Positions 8,189 through 15,365 of a stretch of DNA of 64,000 nt are shown here, piece after piece (position 1 is the stretch's first letter; the number at the start of each line of letters is the position of its first letter). Position numbers and translations under genes: made by a program. The notes under the pieces were generated by a model, which saw only the letters and a program-made list of their open reading frames with translations, made no database searches and was not told where the DNA came from. Origin of the DNA: Ignavibacteriota bacterium (lineage in GTDB: Bacteria; Bacteroidota; Ignavibacteria; Ignavibacteriales; Ignavibacteriaceae); the NCBI GenBank assembly GCA_013285405.1, contig CP053446.1, positions 1,091,985 through 1,155,984 of the forward strand, given 5' to 3'.

Positions 8189-8914
8189 TTGTACGATAGA
8201 TTAAAAATGCTTTATCAGTTGCAGCAAATTGATAATCAATTAGATGAACTGGAAGACTTACGTGGAGATCTGCCAAATATGGTAAGAGAACTTGAAGAAA
8301 AAATTGCAAGTTTCGTTTCTGACATTGATGTTAAAGAAAAAGAACAAAAGGATTCAATTGTCAGGCGGGATGAAAACGAAAACGAAATTGAAAAGTTGAA
8401 AGAAAATCAGAAAAAGTTTAAAGCTCAGCTTTACCAGGTCAGAAATAACAAAGAATACGATGCTCTTACCAAAGAAATAGATCACACTGAAGAGCAAATC
8501 AACAAGCTTGAAGCAGAAAATAATTCCTTGGCAGACAGAAGCAAGGTGCTAACAGTAGAAATTGAAGAGATCACACCAAGAGTAGATGAACTCAAAAAGG
8601 AACTTAATGAAAAAGAAGTTGATCTGAAGGAAATTATAAAAGCCAATGAAAGAGAAGAAACGAAACTGCTCGATGAAAGAAAAAAGTTTGAAAGTGCAGT
8701 GAAGAAAAACGATCTATCCTCATATATGAGAATAAGGAAAGCAAAAAAAGGAATGGCAGTTGCCACAATAAAAAGGTCTGCTTGTTCCGGTTGCCATAAT
8801 ATCGTACCATCACAAAGACAACTTGAGATCAGAAGAAATAACAAGCTTTTCTTTTGTGAGTATTGCGGCAGAATTCTGGTTTCGGCTGAAATTGCGGAAG
8901 ATGTTACTAAATAG
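8189..8914 (+). CDS. Coiled-coil zinc-ribbon protein (DUF164/CdsZ-like)
   Basis: This 241-residue protein has a long N-terminal coiled coil (roughly residues 10-175, rich in Glu and Lys) and a C-terminal C4 zinc ribbon, CSGCHNIV with CEYCGRIL. A TTG at 8189, 3 bp after the nif3-type stop, gives the canonical N-terminus MYDRLKMLYQLQQIDNQLDE. An ATG at 8207 would cut off six residues. Pairing with a nif3 gene is common across bacteria. The family is proposed to have a nucleic-acid or translation-related role, but its function is not settled. Confidence 0.88.
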   Translation: MYDRLKMLYQLQQIDNQLDELEDLRGDLPNMVRELEEKIASFVSDIDVKEKEQKDSIVRRDENENEIEKLKENQKKFKAQLYQVRNNKEYDALTKEIDHTEEQINKLEAENNSLADRSKVLTVEIEEITPRVDELKKELNEKEVDLKEIIKANEREETKLLDERKKFESAVKKNDLSSYMRIRKAKKGMAVATIKRSACSGCHNIVPSQRQLEIRRNNKLFFCEYCGRILVSAEIAEDVTK

Positions 8915-8960
8915 CTGACATTTTACATCGAGACCTGCTGATTTCTGAAATTCAATTTTG

Positions 8961-8968
8961 TATATTTG
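8961..8968 (+). promoter_or_regulatory. Possible -7 box of a Bacteroidota-type promoter for rnpB
   Basis: TATATTTG fits the Bacteroidota -7 consensus TAnnTTTG in the spacer before the RNase P RNA. No convincing -33 TTTG lies at the expected distance, so this is only a candidate. Confidence 0.25.
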
Positions 8969-9049
8969 CTAAAGTTAAATACCAATAAGGAATCAATAAA
9001 TTTTCGGGTTCTTTAATTGTCTAAAAAAGTTTTGAAGAAAAATAAATTA

Positions 9050-9440
9050 GTTCAATCCGGGCAGTTACTCACATTAAAATATTTTTGTGGGAGGAAAGTC
9101 CGAGCTTCATAGAACAAGGTGCCGGGTAACGCCCGGAATCCCGTATCGCGGGATATTGACAGTGCCACAGAAAATATACCGCCCCGATTAATCGGGGTAA
9201 GGGTGAAAAGGCGGGGTAAGAGCCCACCGCTCCGATAGTAATATCGGAGGCACGGCAAACCACATCTGAAGCAAGATCAAATAGGGAGATCGTTTTTCCT
9301 GCATTTGCACGAAAAGCGAAGTTGTTCGCTTCGCAGATCTTCGGGTAGATCGCTGGATTCTGTCAGCAATGACAGAACAAGATAAATGATTGCCATCCCG
9401 ATTTTTATCGGGTTACAGAACTCGGCTTACAGGGTTGAAC
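9050..9440 (+). ncRNA. rnpB: RNase P RNA, bacterial class A
   Basis: The RNA component of RNase P removes 5' leaders from tRNA precursors. The diagnostic P4 5' strand GAGGAAAGTCCGAGCT begins at 9091. The conserved 3' counterpart, TTACAGAACTCGGCTTAC, ends near 9430. The ends GTTCAATCC (9050) and GGGTTGAAC (ending 9440) pair to form helix P1, and this sets the boundaries. Internal stems such as CCCGATTTTTATCGGG and CCCCGATTAATCGGGG are visible. A short T run follows P1. The gene sits 35 bp before recJ. Short ORFs read across it on the minus strand are spurious. Confidence 0.95.
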
Positions 9441-9475
9441 TTTTTATTTGTTCTTTATAAATATTGAAAATTCCT

Positions 9476-11188
9476 ATGGAACGAAAACACTGGAAAATAA
9501 AAGATGTTTCTGATGAGCTTTCTGTTCAAAGGCTTACAGATTCATTGAATATTTCTACGATTCTGGCAAGACTGCTGGTTCTGAGAGATATAAAAACCTT
9601 TGGTCAGGCAAAACAATTTTTCCGTCCTTCCATTGATTCTCTCCACGATCCATTTCTTATGGATCAAATGGAAATTGCTACTACAAGAGTTATTACAGCA
9701 CTTACTGAAAATCAAAAAATTTGTATTTATGGTGATTATGATGTTGACGGCACTTGTGCTACCGCACTTCTCTATATGTTCCTGAAAGAACTTGATGCTA
9801 ATGTTGAATTTTATATTCCAAGAAGACTTGAAGAAGGTTATGGGCTTTCTACCGCTGCAATCGATTCGGTAAAAGAAAAAGGTACTGAACTTATGATTGC
9901 AGTTGATTGCGGCATCACAGCAATCGCCGAAACCGATTATGCAAACCAGCTCGGGATTGATGTAATTATCTGCGATCATCATCAACCAAAAGATGAAATA
10001 CCGAAAGCTTATGCTGTTTTAGATCCTTTAAAACCAGGATGTACTTATCCATTCAAATTTTTATCAGGAGCCGGAGTTGCATTTAAACTTGCTCAGGGTT
10101 TGTGTGAAAGAATCGGTAAACGTGGACTTCCTTTAAAATATCTTGATTTGGTTGCTCTTGCCGGCGCAGCAGATATAGTTCCATTGATTGATGAAAACAG
10201 AGTTCTTGTAAATGAAGGAATAAATCAGGTTAATACTAATCCTCGCCCCGGAATTGAAGCACTGATTGAAATGAGCCGGCTTCAACCTGGTCAGCTTTCA
10301 TCCGGACAGATTGTATTTACCGTTGCACCAAGAATAAATGCTGTGGGCAGATTAGGCGATGCAGAGCGCGCAGTGAATCTTCTGATCGTAAATAACAAAA
10401 AAGATGCGCTAAAGCTTGCGGAAGTACTTGAAACAGAAAATTATGAAAGAAGAAAAATTGATGTTGATACTTTTGAAGCTGCTAAAGAAATCGTTGAAAC
10501 TGAAATAGACCTTGATGAAGATCTTGCAATTGTTCTTCACAATGAAAACTGGCATCCAGGTGTGATTGGTATCGTTGCATCCCGACTTGTTGAAAAATAT
10601 TACCGACCTTCTGTTCTGCTTACAACAATTGATGGAATTGCTAAAGGTTCAGCAAGAAGTATAAACGGCTTTAATATCTATGAGGCTTTACAAAAATGTG
10701 ATGATTTGCTTCTTCATTTCGGCGGACACCAGGCAGCGGCAGGTCTCGCAATGGAACTCGATAAAGTTGATGAATTCAGAACAAGACTTAACGAGGTGTT
10801 AAAATCATCAATTACAAGTGATGATCTTTCAGAGGAAATTTTAATTGATTCTAAAATCAGATTTTCAGAAATAACACCAAAGTTTTTAAGAATTCTGGAT
10901 CAGTTCGCACCTTTTGGACCAGGAAATTTAAGACCAGTATTTTTAAGTGAGAAAGTGCAGATCGCTGGTTTCCCAAGAATAGTTGGAAACAATCATCTAG
11001 TTGTAAGTTTCAGACAATCTGGTACTGATAAAGTATTCGATTCGATTGGATTCAATATGGGTCAACATTTTGAACAATTAAAAAATAACAACTTTGAACT
11101 GGATATAGTTTTTTCATTAGATAAATCAATTCGAGATAGCAGAATTTATCCTCAATTAAAATTAAAAGATATAAAAGCAAGAAATTAA
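9476..11188 (+). CDS. recJ: Single-stranded-DNA-specific exonuclease RecJ
   Basis: RecJ is a 5'-3' ssDNA exonuclease of recombination and mismatch repair. The ATG at 9476 (MERKHWKIKDV) is preferred over a TTG at 9464, giving 570 residues, a normal length. The DHH-family motifs are in place: motif I CIYGDYDVDGTCATALL, the DHH motif IICDHHQPKDEIP, and the DHHA1 signature FGGHQAAAGLAM, followed by the OB-like C-terminal domain. The gene lies between rnpB and yebC, on the same strand as the ruv genes. The 13-bp gap to yebC suggests cotranscription. Confidence 0.97.
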   Translation: MERKHWKIKDVSDELSVQRLTDSLNISTILARLLVLRDIKTFGQAKQFFRPSIDSLHDPFLMDQMEIATTRVITALTENQKICIYGDYDVDGTCATALLYMFLKELDANVEFYIPRRLEEGYGLSTAAIDSVKEKGTELMIAVDCGITAIAETDYANQLGIDVIICDHHQPKDEIPKAYAVLDPLKPGCTYPFKFLSGAGVAFKLAQGLCERIGKRGLPLKYLDLVALAGAADIVPLIDENRVLVNEGINQVNTNPRPGIEALIEMSRLQPGQLSSGQIVFTVAPRINAVGRLGDAERAVNLLIVNNKKDALKLAEVLETENYERRKIDVDTFEAAKEIVETEIDLDEDLAIVLHNENWHPGVIGIVASRLVEKYYRPSVLLTTIDGIAKGSARSINGFNIYEALQKCDDLLLHFGGHQAAAGLAMELDKVDEFRTRLNEVLKSSITSDDLSEEILIDSKIRFSEITPKFLRILDQFAPFGPGNLRPVFLSEKVQIAGFPRIVGNNHLVVSFRQSGTDKVFDSIGFNMGQHFEQLKNNNFELDIVFSLDKSIRDSRIYPQLKLKDIKARN

Positions 11189-11201
11189 AGGAGATCTTTC
11201 A

Positions 11202-11948
11202 ATGTCGGGGCATTCAAAGTGGGCAACTATCAGAAGAAAAAAAGGAGCGCTTGATGCAAAAAGAGGAAAACTTTTTACAAAATTAATTAAGGAATTAACT
11301 ATTGCAGCCCGCGAAGGAGGCAGCGATCCATCCGGTAATCCGCGTCTTCGTCTTGCAATCGATAACGCTAAAGCAGCCAATATGCCTGCTGATAATATTG
11401 AACGCGCAATTAAAAAAGCAACCGGCGAACTTGAAGGAACAACTATCAGCGAACTAACTTATGAAGGTTATGGACCAGGAGGTATTGCATTGCTTGTTGA
11501 AGTTGCTACAGATAACAAAAACAGAACGGTTGCGGAAGTAAGACATATCTTCAGCAGAAACAATGGAAATATGGGAGAAACTGGCTCGGTTGCCTGGATG
11601 TTTGAAAAGAAAGGAATTATCACTTTACCTAAGCAGGGAAAATCAGAAGATGACATTCTGGAATTAGTCTTAAACGCTGGCGCAGAAGATATGAAAACCG
11701 AAGATGAATATTTTGAAATTCAAACTGATATTGAATCATTTGAACCGGTTCGTAAAACACTTGCTGATAAAAAACTTGCTATGGATAACGCATCACTTCA
11801 ATGGATTGCAAAAAACACAATAAATATAAACGGAGAAAATGCTGAGAAGTTGATGAAACTGATTGAAGGACTTGAAGATTGCGATGATGTTCAAAATGTT
11901 TATTCAAATGCTGACTTTGATGAGGAGTTCTTAAAGCAGCAATCTTGA
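11202..11948 (+). CDS. yebC: YebC/PmpR-family protein
   Basis: This 248-residue protein begins MSGHSKWATIRRKKGALDAK, the invariant YebC N-terminus. An AAGGAG ribosome-binding site sits 8 bp before the ATG. It contains the conserved segments AARGGSDP-like (AAREGGSDPSGNPRLR) and YEGYGPGG. Family members were described as transcriptional regulators, and some relatives act on translation of proline-rich stretches. The position directly before ruvC is the common yebC-ruvC arrangement. Confidence 0.96.
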   Translation: MSGHSKWATIRRKKGALDAKRGKLFTKLIKELTIAAREGGSDPSGNPRLRLAIDNAKAANMPADNIERAIKKATGELEGTTISELTYEGYGPGGIALLVEVATDNKNRTVAEVRHIFSRNNGNMGETGSVAWMFEKKGIITLPKQGKSEDDILELVLNAGAEDMKTEDEYFEIQTDIESFEPVRKTLADKKLAMDNASLQWIAKNTININGENAEKLMKLIEGLEDCDDVQNVYSNADFDEEFLKQQS

Positions 11949-11972
11949 TTTAATTAATTATCAAACAATAAA

Positions 11973-12512
11973 ATGATAATCCTCGGTGTTGATCCCGGTA
12001 CAAATATTACCGGTTACGGATTAATAGAATTTACTAATAATAAGTTCAGAAGAATCACTCACGGAGTAATTCGGCTTCACTCTTCCAAATCACTTACTCA
12101 AAAACTTGAAATTATCTATAATGAGCTTGACAGTTTACTTAAACTTTATAAGCCAGATGAGTTTGTTATTGAAACTGCATTCTATGGAAAAAATGTTCAA
12201 TCAGTTTTAAAGATAGGTTATGCACGTGGAGTTTCTCTTCTTGCTGCAATCCACAACAGAATTCCGACTAACGAATATTCACCAAGAGAGGTAAAGAAAG
12301 CAGTTGTTGGTAAAGGTGCTGCATCCAAACAACAGGTAAATTATATGGTGATGACAATTTTGAACACAAAGAAGATTAAATTTAAACCGGATGAAAGCGA
12401 TGCTCTTGCAATTGCGCTCTGTCACGCATTCAGATTGAAAGCACCTAATTTCAAAAAAAGTAAAAGCTGGAAAGAGTTTATAACCGCGAATCCAGACCGT
12501 ATTATTGAATAA
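11973..12512 (+). CDS. ruvC: Holliday junction resolvase RuvC
   Basis: RuvC cuts Holliday junctions extended by RuvAB. The protein has 179 residues. The four acidic catalytic residues are visible: Asp7 in GVDPGTNITGYG, the Glu in FVIETAFYGKN, and the two Asp of KPDESDALAIALCHA. The last two bases of the stop codon begin the AT-rich inverted repeat that flanks the next gene. In most bacteria ruvA follows directly. Here an IVP gene lies between ruvC and ruvA. Confidence 0.97.
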   Translation: MIILGVDPGTNITGYGLIEFTNNKFRRITHGVIRLHSSKSLTQKLEIIYNELDSLLKLYKPDEFVIETAFYGKNVQSVLKIGYARGVSLLAAIHNRIPTNEYSPREVKKAVVGKGAASKQQVNYMVMTILNTKKIKFKPDESDALAIALCHAFRLKAPNFKKSKSWKEFITANPDRIIE

Positions 12513-12531
12513 TTAAAATATTTAAAGATTT
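12512..12531 (+). repeat. Left arm of the inverted repeat around the IVP gene
   Basis: The 20 bases after the ruvC stop match the reverse complement of 12952-12971 at 18 of 20 positions. The two arms enclose only the IVP gene, so the region between ruvC and ruvA could fold as one long hairpin with the gene in its loop. Confidence 0.7.
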
Positions 12532-12540
12532 AAAAATTGA

Positions 12541-12930
12541 ATGAAATCAAAAACATTTGAGGATTTGAAGGTCTGGCAGGATTCAAGAGAATTTGTTAAA
12601 TCAATTTATGAGTTGACATCTTCAAACAATTTTGCGAAGGACTACGGATTAAAAGACCAAATTCAAAGAGCTGCTGTTTCAATTATGAATAATATTGCCG
12701 AAGGCTTTGAACGAAATAATAACAAGGTGTTTGTTGTGTTCTTGAAATACTCCAAAGGTTCGGCCGGAGAAATTAGATCAATGCTTTATATTGCTTTAGA
12801 TTTGAAATACATTTCGCAAAGTACTTTTGACGAATATTATTCAAATGTAATTAAGATTATTACTCAGATTTCAAATTTTATTAAGTATTTAAAAATTATT
12901 CTGGTAAGAAATAGTTTATTCAAGAATTAA
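12541..12930 (+). CDS. Four-helix-bundle protein, 23S rRNA-IVP family
   Basis: This 129-residue protein has the S23/IVP signature: KSKTFEDLKVWQDSREFVKS at the N-terminus, DQIQRAAVSIMNNIAEGFER in the centre, then FLKYSKGSAGEIRSMLYIA. The family was first seen as ORFs inside intervening sequences of 23S rRNA and is related to the Avd accessory protein of diversity-generating retroelements. Its molecular role is unknown. Here it interrupts the ruvC-ruvA pair and is enclosed by inverted repeats (12512-12531 and 12952-12971). It has no clear ribosome-binding site. It may be a small mobile unit that came to rest in an operon spacer. Confidence 0.92.
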   Translation: MKSKTFEDLKVWQDSREFVKSIYELTSSNNFAKDYGLKDQIQRAAVSIMNNIAEGFERNNNKVFVVFLKYSKGSAGEIRSMLYIALDLKYISQSTFDEYYSNVIKIITQISNFIKYLKIILVRNSLFKN

Positions 12931-12951
12931 GTTTACAATCTTTTAATATTT

Positions 12952-12971
12952 CAATCTTTAAATTTTTTAAT
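12952..12971 (+). repeat. Right arm of the inverted repeat around the IVP gene
   Basis: This is complementary to 12512-12531 with two mismatches. The spacer also contains the near-repeated words CAATCTTTTAAT and CAATCTTTAAAT. The ATG of ruvA follows five bases later. Confidence 0.7.
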
Positions 12972-12976
12972 CGATT

Positions 12977-13558
12977 ATGATTGGGCACTTAACTGGAAAA
13001 ATAATCACCATAAAACCAACACTGATATTACTTGATGTGAACGGTGTCGGTTATGAAATCAGAATTTCAATCAATACTTTCGAAAGAATTAGTGGAAAGG
13101 AAAGTATTTCCCTTTTTATTTATACTAATGTAAAAGAAGATTCAATCACTCTATTCGGCTTTTATTCAGAGGTAGAGAAAGATATGTTCGAGTTGTTGAT
13201 AACAATAAATGGAGTTGGACCTAAATCTGCTTTGAGTTTACTTTCAGGAATTTCAACTGATGATTTGAAGCAGGCAATCGTAACGAACAATGTTGAAAGA
13301 ATGATAGCTGTTCCCGGAATCGGAAGAAAAACTGCAGAGAGATTAATACTTGAGTTGAAGAACAAAGTAAGAGATATTAAAGACGAAGGAATTATTTCAA
13401 CCAAACCAAGTTTACAGAAAGAAGCTGTTATAGCACTTACTACCCTTGGCTATAATCTAATATCATCAGAAAAAGTTGTCAATAAAATATTATCTGAATT
13501 ACCTGATTGCAGTCTGGAAGAATTGATTAAAAGATCTCTGAAAGAATTGAATAGATAA
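12977..13558 (+). CDS. ruvA: Holliday junction branch migration protein RuvA
   Basis: RuvA binds Holliday junctions and loads the RuvB motor. The 193-residue protein has the OB-fold N-terminal domain (MIGHLTGKIITIKPTLILLD, then GVGYEI), two helix-hairpin-helix motifs (INGVGPKSALSLLSGIS and VPGIGRKTAERLILELKNK), and the C-terminal RuvB-binding domain (EAVIALTTLGYN). ruvB is not adjacent. A candidate terminator follows. Confidence 0.96.
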   Translation: MIGHLTGKIITIKPTLILLDVNGVGYEIRISINTFERISGKESISLFIYTNVKEDSITLFGFYSEVEKDMFELLITINGVGPKSALSLLSGISTDDLKQAIVTNNVERMIAVPGIGRKTAERLILELKNKVRDIKDEGIISTKPSLQKEAVIALTTLGYNLISSEKVVNKILSELPDCSLEELIKRSLKELNR

Positions 13559-13605
13559 ATTTTTTAATTGCTTTAAACATTAAAGTTTTTACACAATTTA
13601 AATAG

Positions 13606-13625
13606 CTCCGGCATTTATACCGGAG
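13606..13625. repeat. Short palindrome after ruvA
   Basis: CTCCGG and CCGGAG pair around an 8-base loop. No T run follows, so it is more likely one of the interspersed palindromes than a terminator. Confidence 0.5.
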
Positions 13626-13646
13626 AATATATATCACAAAATGGAT

Positions 13647-13700
13647 CGGGCTTTAGCCCAAACAATTGATTACAATTAGACTAAAGTCCGTTTATTTTTT
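13647..13700 (+). terminator. Candidate terminator of the recJ-ruvA transcript
   Basis: CGGGCTTTAG (13647) pairs with CTAAAGTCCG (ending 13690) across a 24-base loop, with one G-U pair, and is followed at once by TTTATTTTTT. The left arm is itself a small palindrome, GGGCTTTAGCCC. Confidence 0.55.
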
Positions 13701-13711
13701 CATTTTTAATA

Positions 13712-13731
13712 CCACACTCTAAAGAGTGTGG
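13712..13731. repeat. 9-bp-stem palindrome between ruvA and the FAH gene
   Basis: CCACACTCT and AGAGTGTGG form a 9-bp stem with a two-base loop, 8 bp beyond the stop codon of the convergent FAH-family gene. Neither side has a good T run. It could act as a bidirectional 3'-end hairpin. Confidence 0.5.
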
Positions 13732-13738
13732 CTATTTA

Positions 13739-14395
13739 TCAAACAACTGAACAAACTAAATCGGTAAACTCACCGAGCTTTGCTTCTATCTTATCGCCCC
13801 GATTAACTTTGCTTACTCCTGCCGGTGTTCCAGTAAATATCAAATCGCCTTTTTCAAGAATCATTACTGAAGAAATGTATTCAACAATTTCCGCAGGATT
13901 AAAGATCATACTTTTCAAAATATCACTTTGTTTCACAACTCCGTCTACTTTCAACTCAATTATTTCTTCGAGTGTCAATTGATAATCTTTCTTTAAAACA
14001 AAATCTGAAATAACTGCTGAAGTATCAAAGCATTTTGCAAGTGTCCACGGATTTCCTTTTTTCTTCAGTTCATTTTGAACATCACGCAGAGTCATATCAA
14101 GTCCCACTCCGTAACCGATAATTGCTTTCTCGGCTTGAGCATTGTTTGCTTTTTTTATTGTCTCCCCCATCAAAAGCACAAGCTCAACCTCGTGATGAAG
14201 TTCATTTCCATAATCAGGATGAACTATTTCTTCACCCGAATAAATAAGTGCTGATGCTGGTTTAAGAAATAATACAGGCTTGCCCGGAATCTCATTCCCT
14301 AATTCTTTTGCGTGCTCTGCATAGTTCCTTCCAACGCAAACTATTTTGCCAATTGTAAATTCTTCTTTTGAGTTTTTGATTTGAGTTGTTTTCAC
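13739..14395 (-). CDS. Fumarylacetoacetate hydrolase (FAH) family protein
   Basis: This 218-residue single-domain FAH protein carries the family signatures GKIVCVGRNYAEHAKELG near the N-terminus, HHEVELVLLMG with the metal-binding Glu residues, YGVGLDMTLRDVQ with the metal-binding Asp, and IFTGTPAGV near the C-terminus. Small members of this kind are acylpyruvate hydrolases or oxaloacetate decarboxylases; the substrate here is unknown. The start is GTG at 14395. That codon overlaps, in the sequence ACGTGA, the stop codon of a degraded gene tail (14392-14525), which shows that the FAH gene once followed a full copy of that gene with translational overlap. Confidence 0.92.
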   Translation of the reverse strand: MKTTQIKNSKEEFTIGKIVCVGRNYAEHAKELGNEIPGKPVLFLKPASALIYSGEEIVHPDYGNELHHEVELVLLMGETIKKANNAQAEKAIIGYGVGLDMTLRDVQNELKKKGNPWTLAKCFDTSAVISDFVLKKDYQLTLEEIIELKVDGVVKQSDILKSMIFNPAEIVEYISSVMILEKGDLIFTGTPAGVSKVNRGDKIEAKLGEFTDLVCSVV

Positions 14396-14525
14396 GTTTT
14401 CTGCTTCTTCTTTGTTGCTGCTGGGAAAAGAATGTTGTTCAATATCAACCTGTAGCCGGAAGATCCTTCAACAAACTCAGGATAAGGTTTTGTAAAGACT
14501 GAGATTTGTTGGCGGGTCACCATTC
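14392..14525 (-). pseudogene. Remnant of the 3' end of a paralogue of the gene at 15366-16631
   Basis: Read on the minus strand, this stretch gives GDPPTNLSLYK, then a break, then SSGYRLILNNILFPAATKKK, ending QKT and a stop. The intact gene at 15366 ends GDPPTDLSLYKNSPGYRLIL, then NNILFPAATKKKQKT. The break contains an inserted palindromic sequence (about 14464-14487) that adds a stop and a frameshift. Only about the last 36 codons remain. Confidence 0.85.
14464..14487. repeat. Small repeat inserted in the gene-tail remnant
   Basis: TCCTTCAACAAACTCAGGAT followed by AAGG is absent from the aligned position of the intact paralogue (near 15438). It is an imperfect palindrome of the CCTTCGACAAGCTCAGG type that I know as a dispersed repeat in related genomes. 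Confidence 0.6.
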
Positions 14526-14605
14526 GGTGTACATTTATGTTTCTTGATACAACTTTTCATTGAAGTATAATAATTATTAAGAAGATCGCATTAGGAACAA
14601 AGAAG

Positions 14606-15057
14606 TTATTCTTTATTTCGAATTAATAAATCTTGAATAACGCTTTCGGATATTCTAAAATCTGCATCTTTTAATTTTTCAATAACAGGTTTAATCTTTA
14701 AAATGATGCCCTGCTCTTTTGCTTTATTCAGAATTCCAAGAGTACCTGTAAACTTTACTCCAAGACGCTTTGTTAATTTTCTTGCTTTTAAATCGTCAAG
14801 TAATAATAATACATCCTCTTTTTCAGATGCTAACGCAATTGCGCTCGCTTCTCCACCATCTACCAGAGATTCTATAAATCTTTGATACTTTTATCCTTCA
14901 CCGTCTCTATAATTATCCAACCGGGTAACTCATTCCGAAATTCTTTGGCAACTTCTGGAGTTGTATAAATTTGCTTGTATACTGAATGAAGGATTTCAAA
15001 CCCTTCTATCTTATCAAAGATTATTAAACAACTTGAATCTGATATTATACTAGGCAT
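14606..15057 (-). pseudogene. PIN-domain toxin of the DUF3368 type, frameshifted
   Basis: The first 61 codons from ATG 15057 encode a PIN N-terminus (IISDSSCLIIFDKIEGFEIL, with the first acidic residue) and stop at 14872. A second minus-strand frame continues from about 14880 to a TAA at 14606 with the rest of the domain: RFIESLVDGGEASAIALASE, VLLLLDDLKARKLTKRLG, and GTLGILNKAKEQGII. Together they make a full-length DUF3368 protein broken by one frameshift near 14880. PIN toxins are metal-dependent RNases. A sequencing error cannot be excluded. The start overlaps the partner gene by 8 bp. Confidence 0.8.
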
Positions 15058-15277
15058 TTGAAATATCAGACTCTAAATCTTCAGCTGATGTGCTAAAAAC
15101 AGAAACCCCATATTTACCAAGCAGCTCAATGAAAGTTCTTTTAGATAATCCAGCCAATTCTGCTGCCTGACCTGATGATAAAGTTCCATCCTCGTATAGT
15201 TTTGAAGCTATTATCATGGATAATTCATTATCATTTTTTTCTACTGAATCGGGTATTTTTAATTGAAGTGTTCTCAT
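15050..15277 (-). CDS. UPF0175-family antitoxin-like protein
   Basis: This 75-residue protein contains SKLYEDGTLSSGQAAELAGL followed by SKRTFIELLGKYGVSVF, the signature of UPF0175, a small helix-turn-helix-like family regularly encoded before DUF3368 PIN-domain genes. It overlaps the PIN gene by 8 bp. The likely role is antitoxin and autorepressor. With the partner gene frameshifted it may now stand alone. Confidence 0.85.
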   Translation of the reverse strand: MRTLQLKIPDSVEKNDNELSMIIASKLYEDGTLSSGQAAELAGLSKRTFIELLGKYGVSVFSTSAEDLESDISNA

Positions 15278-15365
15278 AATTCCAAATATATTTTTTATAA
15301 AGATATAAGAATTTAATTAAAAATATTCAAACTCTTCTTATTGTATTGTAATTGCCCAAATAATC

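Noticed and set aside
9052..9263. Two minus-strand ORFs of 64-68 codons
   Set aside because: They are antisense to the conserved core of the RNase P RNA and have no ribosome-binding site or protein-like pattern.
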